Below are positions 6,401 to 10,983 of a stretch of 10,983 bases of DNA, piece after piece (the stretch's first letter is position 1; each line of letters opens with the position of its first letter). The notes under the pieces are model-generated. The model was given only the letters and a program-made list of their open reading frames with translations, searched no databases and had not been told where the DNA came from. Made by a program: the position numbers and the translations under genes. The DNA comes from Crenothrix polyspora (GTDB taxonomy: Bacteria > Pseudomonadota > Gammaproteobacteria > Methylococcales > Methylomonadaceae). The stretch is taken from the NCBI GenBank assembly GCA_945903675.1, contig CAMDOP010000089.1:1-10983 (forward strand), read 5' to 3'.

Positions 6401-7189
6401 CTAATTAACAATATCTGCGGGTTTTTCTTGTGGCGTAAAAGGGTCTTCTTCTAGCGTGGGTGCTTTATTAGTTGCTGGGTTTAGTGCCTTAGAATTATTT
6501 TCAACATCGCGTGCAACATTTATTGATCCCCCTGCTACGTTGGGTGAAATACTTTCTACAGCAGAAGCGCTCTCTTTGACTTCAGATGCAACGTTAGTTG
6601 TCGAAGGCTCGGTAAGCATTCCAGCGGGGCTTATGATGTCACTATCTTTGGTTTTTAGTAAAACTTTAACATCTGGCCCTAATGCGACAGAAAAATCGGT
6701 TGAGGCAATGACCTGTTTGGTGAATCTATCAACGGCACGAAGCGTAACGTAAGTATTGTGTTTTCCAGGCGCATAGACACCACCTACAATGATGACTGAA
6801 TTATATTGCTTTAGACGAGCTTTATCATTTTCGGACAATAGAATCTCACCATCGTCTTTCATCATAAAAAGATCTGCGGGTAGGTCCATGCCTATGATTT
6901 GATAGCCAGCATCATGCAATGAGGTCGCTATTTGATTGGAAATAATGCGACCAAAAGCAGATGTTTCTTTTAAGTTTTTAACATTAAGCAAGGTGCTCAC
7001 CAAAATTAAAGTATCTTTGGGCATTTTTCGAGTGAATTTATCTTGAAGTTGGTTTGATGCTTTGTAACTAGCTTCAACTAGATCTGTATTAAGATAGCCT
7101 TGCGTTTTATAGGAACGATAAGCTGAGCTACATCCACTCAAGGTGATAATGTTAATTAGTAGGATAAATGATACGAGTTTTTTTAACAT
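6401..7189 (-). CDS. FlgO-domain outer-membrane lipoprotein
   Basis: The N-terminus has a signal sequence ending in the lipobox LSGC, with Cys 20 as the lipidation site, followed by SS and not Asp at +2, which favours outer-membrane sorting. Residues ~36-170 match the FlgO domain (SY.ASNQL, then NLKETSAFGRIISNQIATSLHDAGYQI, and YAPG..NTYVTLRAVDRFTKQVIAS). FlgO in Vibrio is an outer-membrane protein needed for flagellar function, but the domain also occurs in proteins unrelated to motility. No flagellar gene lies in this window. The last ~90 residues are a low-complexity Ser/Asn/Glu/Pro tail not expected of FlgO and probably disordered. GAGGAG (7197-7202) with seven bases of spacing supports the start at 7189. 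The precise function is unknown. Confidence 0.8.
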   Translation of the reverse strand: MLKKLVSFILLINIITLSGCSSAYRSYKTQGYLNTDLVEASYKASNQLQDKFTRKMPKDTLILVSTLLNVKNLKETSAFGRIISNQIATSLHDAGYQIIGMDLPADLFMMKDDGEILLSENDKARLKQYNSVIIVGGVYAPGKHNTYVTLRAVDRFTKQVIASTDFSVALGPDVKVLLKTKDSDIISPAGMLTEPSTTNVASEVKESASAVESISPNVAGGSINVARDVENNSKALNPATNKAPTLEEDPFTPQEKPADIVN

Positions 7190-7655
7190 GAACTGGCTCC
7201 TCAGATATTAAATAGTGTGAAATAAACCTTTATCTATTCGATAAGTCACGGTTTTTGATGTTTATGAATATAAGTAATGCGACTTAGTATGAATACTAGT
7301 CTATTAGGGGCGGTGTTGCAAGTGAGATGTTTATATATGTCTGATGTTTTAAAATCTAAGGGTATGCAAAGCTAGATTAAACTTAAGTGAGTTCGTTGTC
7401 ACTAGTGCTTTTTCTATGGCGCTAGGTCTAATGATGGTGATATTTTAAGTTGTAAAAAAAGTTTATTTATTGCCGTTAGCGGATGTCGGTGTCGGTAATG
7501 GCAGATTGAGTTAATTAATGCATTCAGTGATTACTGAGTCATGTTGGACTTTATTTAATGAGCAAGCAATGCTAAAGTTATACACTATTAAATTACTGGG
7601 TATTTATGTTAATAGTCAGCAATCAATAACCTCAACTACTTTTTAGGATACTCTC
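7190..7655. other. Divergent intergenic region between the FlgO-like gene and sodB
   Basis: No gene is supported. On the left is the ribosome site of the minus-strand FlgO-like gene; on the right is the sodB ribosome site AGGA (7645-7648). Between them is an imperfect hairpin (7471-7481 with 7493-7503: TGCCGTTAGCG against CGGTAATGGCA, nine of eleven paired). Small palindromes follow, such as TTAATTAA and TCAGTgattACTGA. A sodB promoter must lie here, but no -35/-10 pair is good enough to name. I cannot identify a Fur box with confidence. Confidence 0.4.
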
Positions 7656-8237
7656 ATGGCTTTTGAACTTCCTGCTTTACCCTACGCAACTAATAGATTA
7701 GTGCCTCATATTTCAGAAGAGACTTTAGAGTTTCATCATGGTAAGCATCATCAAACTTATGTGACTAATTTAAATAATTTGGTTCCAGGTACTGAATTTG
7801 CTGACCTGTCTTTGGAAGAAATTATTGTTAAATCTTCTGGACCTATTTTTAATAATGCAGCGCAAGTATGGAATCATACTTTCTATTGGAACAGCTTGAC
7901 ACCCGATGGTGGTGGTGAGCCTGTCGGCGCTTTAGCTGAGGCTATTAACGCGACTTTCGGTTCTTTTGCAAAATTTAAAGAAGAGTTTTCTAAGTGCGCA
8001 GTCACTACTTTCGGTTCAGGTTGGGCGTGGTTGGTTAAAAATGCTGATGGAAGTTTGGCATTGGTAAGTACGAGTAATGCTGGTTGCCCTTTAACGACAG
8101 GTCAAACACCTTTGTTAACGTGTGATGTTTGGGAGCATGCTTACTATATTGATTATCGTAATGCTCGTCCTGCTTATTTGGAAGCGTTCTGGGCTTTAGT
8201 TAATTGGGAATTTGCAGCGGCTAATTTCGCTGGTTAA
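7656..8237 (+). CDS. sodB: Iron superoxide dismutase SodB
   Basis: This cytoplasmic enzyme converts superoxide to oxygen and hydrogen peroxide. The 193 residues equal the E. coli SodB length. The metal ligands are all present: H27 (EFHHGKHHQTY), H74 (QVWNHTFYW), D157 and H161 (TCDVWEHAYYIDY). Gln 70 in NNAAQVWNH, on the N-terminal side of the second ligand, and the overall pattern (FGSGWAWLVKN, ARPAYLEAFWALVNWEF) indicate the iron form and not the manganese form. There is no signal peptide. The ATG at 7656 is preceded by AGGA with seven bases of spacing. The gene is a single unit ended by a strong terminator at 8263. Iron- or stress-dependent control is usual for sodB, but I cannot point to an operator here. 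Confidence 0.97.
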   Translation: MAFELPALPYATNRLVPHISEETLEFHHGKHHQTYVTNLNNLVPGTEFADLSLEEIIVKSSGPIFNNAAQVWNHTFYWNSLTPDGGGEPVGALAEAINATFGSFAKFKEEFSKCAVTTFGSGWAWLVKNADGSLALVSTSNAGCPLTTGQTPLLTCDVWEHAYYIDYRNARPAYLEAFWALVNWEFAAANFAG

Positions 8238-8262
8238 TTTGACGCTTTAAAATATTGCCGTT

Positions 8263-8301
8263 AAAAACCTTCTATGTCCTAAGGATATAGAAGGTTTTTT
8301 T
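8263..8301 (+). terminator. Rho-independent terminator of sodB
   Basis: AAAAACCTTCTAT-g-TCC (8263-8279) pairs with GGA-t-ATAGAAGGTTTTT from 8283, giving a stem of about sixteen pairs with one mismatch and a TAA loop. A run of seven T residues at its 3' end lies on the plus strand. It starts 25 bases after the sodB stop and separates sodB from the following gene. The A run at its left also allows use on the minus strand. Confidence 0.92.
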
Positions 8302-8348
8302 ATGTGCGTGATAAAATAGAGCATTTTAAATTTAATGCTAAGGTGCTA

Positions 8349-8855
8349 ATGATGATTAAAAGATGCGTATTCTTAAGTTTACTATTGCCGTTTGTCTCTA
8401 GTGCGGGCATGGTTGTGCCTGAGACTATTAGGGTGCCAGTTGGGCAGGTGGCTAAATTGACAGTACATGCAATAGGTGATCAGATTTATCAATGTATTTT
8501 GCAGGACAGGATTTATACGTGGCAAACACAAGCGCCTGATGCCAAGTTATTAGATGCGGCCGGACAGATAGTAGGTCACCATTATTCTGGTCCGATATGG
8601 GAATATAAAGAAAATAGTCGAGTTGTTGGGCGCGTTGTCAGTAAGTTTGACGTTGATCTAGGCTCATCAATCCCTTGGTTATTGGTAGAGGTTGTTGCGC
8701 ATCATGGCGGTGGGATGCTTTCAGATATTAATTTTATTAATCGAGTTAATACTCGTGGTGGTTTATCACCCTCTTATTCTTGCAATGCCAATCATCTCGG
8801 TAGCGAAAAGCGAGTAAATTATACGGCAGATTATATTTTTTATAGTGCCCAATAA
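8349..8855 (+). CDS. Exported DUF3455 protein
   Basis: This secreted protein of 168 residues has no known biochemical function. After a signal peptide (IKRCVFLSLLLPFVSSAG, probable cut after SSA), the rest matches the DUF3455 pattern: QIYQCILQD with WQTQAPDAKLLDAAGQIVG, HHYSGPIWEYKENSRVVGRV, SSIPWLLVEV, INRVNTRGG, CNANHLGSEKRVNYTADYIFY. Two cysteines in the mature protein (in QIYQC and YSCNANHLG) could form a disulfide. I start it at ATG 8349 (or the adjacent ATG 8352), preceded by AAGGTG. An upstream in-frame GTG at 8304 would begin right behind the sodB T tract, lacks a ribosome site and would bury the signal peptide. The promoter must lie between the terminator and the start, or expression depends on readthrough from sodB. 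Confidence 0.8.
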   Translation: MMIKRCVFLSLLLPFVSSAGMVVPETIRVPVGQVAKLTVHAIGDQIYQCILQDRIYTWQTQAPDAKLLDAAGQIVGHHYSGPIWEYKENSRVVGRVVSKFDVDLGSSIPWLLVEVVAHHGGGMLSDINFINRVNTRGGLSPSYSCNANHLGSEKRVNYTADYIFYSAQ

Positions 8856-9120
8856 ACTAACTCCTTGCTAAGGCACCTTGGTTATTTTTATTACTGAGAA
8901 TTATGCAAAAGCTGCCAAGCTTCTTTGTCATGCAGAACGCTTGTTCATTTTGATAGTCATCATGGCTGTCTATAGCTATAAAATACTAATTTCAAAGCGT
9001 TAAGGTTTTAAACCTAACTAGGAATGTGCTGCAATTTTTATGAAATTGCGTTACAATGTCACAAAATACTATATATCCCCGCGCCCTCCGCGCATCAAAT
9101 ACTCTACTACAGGTAAATCC
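8856..9120. other. Intergenic region and deaD leader
   Basis: No gene is seen. A short hairpin CCTTgctAAGG just after the DUF3455 stop, near GGTTATTTTTATT, could be a weak terminator. AGGTTT-T-AAACCT (9003-9015) is a 6-bp inverted repeat just upstream of the proposed deaD promoter and may be an operator. The leader after the promoter contains a GC-rich patch (9077-9093) unlike its AT-rich surroundings. Confidence 0.45.
9029..9057 (+). promoter_or_regulatory. Candidate sigma70 promoter of deaD
   Basis: CTGCAA (9029-9034) and TACAAT (9052-9057) are separated by 17 bases. The -10 matches consensus at five of six positions; the -35 is weak, at about three. Transcription would begin near 9064, giving a leader of about 55 bases before the ATG at 9121. 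This also argues against the upstream ATG at 9040, which would lie inside the promoter. Confidence 0.45.
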
Positions 9121-10956
9121 ATGTCCAATGATGTTTCAACATTACCCTCTTTCCGTGATTTAGCGCTGATTGAACCTTTGCTAAAAGCTCTGGAGGATGT
9201 CGGTTATGAAACACCTTCGCCCATTCAGGCACAAGTTATTCCACATATGCTTCAAGGCAAAGATGTTTTGGGTCAAGCGCAAACAGGTACCGGAAAAACT
9301 GCAGCTTTTGCGTTGCCAATATTGTCACGTATTGATTTAAATAAAAAAGATCCGCAGGTTTTGGTTCTGGCTCCAACAAGAGAGCTTGCCATACAAGTTG
9401 CGGAAGCATTTCAGCGTTATGCTACCCATTTAAAGGGCTTTCATGTGCTGCCTATTTATGGTGGTCAGGATTACAGCACCCAGTTGCGTCAGCTTAAGCG
9501 TGGTGCTCATGTGGTGGTCGGTACTCCAGGGCGTGTTATGGATCACATGCGTAAGGGTACCTTGAATTTGGATGGGCTAAACGTTCTGGTTCTTGATGAA
9601 GCCGATGAAATGCTACGTATGGGCTTTATTGATGATGTCGAGTGGGTGCTCGAACAGACTCCAGATACCATTCAAATAGCGTTGTTTTCTGCGACTATGC
9701 CTTCAGTTATTCGTAAAATTGCTCAAGAATATTTAAATGAACCTGAGCAGGTTACTATTAAAGTGACGTCTGCCTCGGCTGAAAATATACGTCAGCGTTT
9801 TTGGATGGTGAGTGGTGTACATAAATTAGATGCTTTAACACGTATTCTTGAAGCTGAAACGTTTGACGGCATGATTATTTTCGTCAGAACTAAGACAGCT
9901 ACTATAGAATTGGCAGAAAAATTAGAAGCACGAGGCTACTCTGCTGCAGCCATTAATGGCGATATGTCTCAGGCTCTTAGAGAACGAACTATTGCGCATT
10001 TGAAAAATGGCAAGTTGGATATTTTAATTGCAACGGATGTGGCTGCTCGTGGCTTAGATGTCGAGCGTATTACTCATGTTGTTAACTATGATATCCCTTA
10101 TGATACAGAGTCTTATATTCATCGTATCGGTAGAACAGGGCGTGCTGGACGTACAGGGGATGCGATTTTATTTATTGCTCCTAGAGAAAGAAAATTACTG
10201 GGTAATATAGAAAAAGCAACTAAGCAAAAAGTTGAAGAAATGGGCTTGCCTTCAACTGAGGTTATCAATAATAAGCGCATATCAAAATTCAAGCAGAATA
10301 TTACTGATACCTTGGCTGCAGAAGAGCTAAGTTTTTTCAGTCAATTGCTGGAGCAATATCAACAAGAGCATAATGTTTCTGCCTTAGAAATTGCTGCGGC
10401 CTTGGCTAAGTTGGTACAAGGAAATACGCCTTTATTAATGCAAAATCTGCCTAAGAAATCATTTGAGGCTAGGGAAGATAGGCCTCAGCGTGATCGTGGT
10501 GATCGTGATTCATTCTCTCAAAGAGACGATAGGCCACAGCGCGATCGTAAAGCAAAGCCAAAGCGCGTATTTGGAGCGGGTGGTGCTGCGATTGAAATGG
10601 AAACTTTTCGTATTGAGGTTGGGCATAATCATGGCGTTAAGCCCGGCAATATTGTTGGCGCAATAGCTAACGAAACAGGGATAGATGGTGATCATATTGC
10701 TAGAATTAGAATCGAAGATCAGTATAGTACCGTTGAGTTGCCAGCAGGCATGCCCAAGGAATTGATTGAAGAGCTTAAGAAAATAAGAGTTGCAGGGCAG
10801 CAGCTTAATATCTCGAAATTGGATGATAATGTTAAAAGAGCAAGGCCAGAGGATATCGTTCGTAGGGCTAAGCCAGATGATGATGCAAAAAAGGTTGATA
10901 AGAGTAAAAAAAGAATGGGCTCAACATCAAGACGAGCAAAACCTAAGGCTGAATAG
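9121..10956 (+). CDS. deaD: ATP-dependent DEAD-box RNA helicase DeaD/CsdA
   Basis: This RNA helicase unwinds RNA duplexes in cold-stress ribosome assembly and mRNA decay. All motifs are present, numbered from ATG 9121: the Q motif (FRDLALIEPLLKAL..VGYETPSPIQ), AQTGTGKT 53-60, PTRELA 85-90, TPGR 135-138, DEAD 159-162, SAT 190-192, the ATDVAARGLD block 304-313 and HRIGRTGR 334-341. A DeaD-type region follows, then an Arg/Asp-rich linker (about 451-476), a DbpA-type RNA-binding domain (about 496-566, RIEVGHNHGVKPGNIVGAI) and a Lys/Arg-rich tail with RRAKP repeated. The 611 residues compare with about 629 in E. coli. Relatives start near this Met, and ACAGG lies seven bases upstream. An ATG at 9040 would add 27 residues with no family match. 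Confidence 0.95.
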   Translation: MSNDVSTLPSFRDLALIEPLLKALEDVGYETPSPIQAQVIPHMLQGKDVLGQAQTGTGKTAAFALPILSRIDLNKKDPQVLVLAPTRELAIQVAEAFQRYATHLKGFHVLPIYGGQDYSTQLRQLKRGAHVVVGTPGRVMDHMRKGTLNLDGLNVLVLDEADEMLRMGFIDDVEWVLEQTPDTIQIALFSATMPSVIRKIAQEYLNEPEQVTIKVTSASAENIRQRFWMVSGVHKLDALTRILEAETFDGMIIFVRTKTATIELAEKLEARGYSAAAINGDMSQALRERTIAHLKNGKLDILIATDVAARGLDVERITHVVNYDIPYDTESYIHRIGRTGRAGRTGDAILFIAPRERKLLGNIEKATKQKVEEMGLPSTEVINNKRISKFKQNITDTLAAEELSFFSQLLEQYQQEHNVSALEIAAALAKLVQGNTPLLMQNLPKKSFEAREDRPQRDRGDRDSFSQRDDRPQRDRKAKPKRVFGAGGAAIEMETFRIEVGHNHGVKPGNIVGAIANETGIDGDHIARIRIEDQYSTVELPAGMPKELIEELKKIRVAGQQLNISKLDDNVKRARPEDIVRRAKPDDDAKKVDKSKKRMGSTSRRAKPKAE

Positions 10957-10983
10957 TTAAAGCATCTAGTTAAGGGTTTGTAG

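Noticed and set aside
7289..7375. 28-codon plus-strand frame (MNTSLLGAVLQVRCLYMSD...)
   Set aside because: No ribosome site, no resemblance to a known protein, and a length easily reached by chance.
8304..8348. GTG start for the DUF3455 gene
   Set aside because: It sits immediately after the sodB terminator T tract, lacks a ribosome site and would put a polar stretch ahead of the signal peptide. The ATG pair at 8349/8352 has AAGGTG upstream.
10463..10695. Overlapping frames on both strands inside deaD
   Set aside because: They fall within the Arg/Asp-rich linker and DbpA-type domain of a continuous, well-conserved helicase frame.
1..10983. CRISPR array, toxin-antitoxin pair, or other defence or novel multi-gene system
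   Set aside because: No regularly spaced repeats and no paired small genes were found. All long genes belong to familiar families. The mobile part here contains only an integrase and a broken transposase.

Overview
The window reads as bacterial chromosome from a fairly AT-rich gammaproteobacterium. The housekeeping genes support this: a 193-residue iron superoxide dismutase of the E. coli SodB type, a DeaD/CsdA-type DEAD-box helicase with a DbpA-like RNA-binding domain, an LplT-type lysophospholipid flippase, an NlpE-like envelope protein and a FlgO-like lipoprotein. A methanotroph-like or other environmental gammaproteobacterium is possible, but nothing here fixes the genus.

Layout. Bases 1-2400 look like one end of an acquired segment. 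They hold an IS1595-type transposase gene (minus strand) that has lost its C-terminus, then a full-length P4-type tyrosine integrase (plus strand). The integrase gene is preceded by a perfect 22-bp inverted repeat built from four copies of AAAGGACATA. Bases 2660-5119 carry two minus-strand chromosomal genes, lplT and a GT4-family glycosyltransferase, separated by a long hairpin. Bases 5120-5683 contain no convincing protein gene. They do contain a very strong plus-strand intrinsic terminator preceded by several nested stems, which I interpret as an undescribed small RNA gene. Bases 5684-7189 carry two minus-strand envelope genes: an NlpE-domain protein without a lipobox and a FlgO-domain lipoprotein. 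From 7656 to the end the genes lie on the plus strand: sodB with a clear terminator, a secreted DUF3455 protein, and deaD with a candidate promoter and a short leader.

How the genes relate. There is no large operon; most genes appear to be single transcription units. Several act at the cell envelope (LplT, the glycosyltransferase, the NlpE-like and FlgO-like proteins, the DUF3455 protein), while sodB and deaD are cytoplasmic stress genes. I see no CRISPR array, tRNA, rRNA or recognisable defence system. The most interesting non-coding signals are the integrase inverted repeat and the orphan RNA with its terminator at about 5531-5659.
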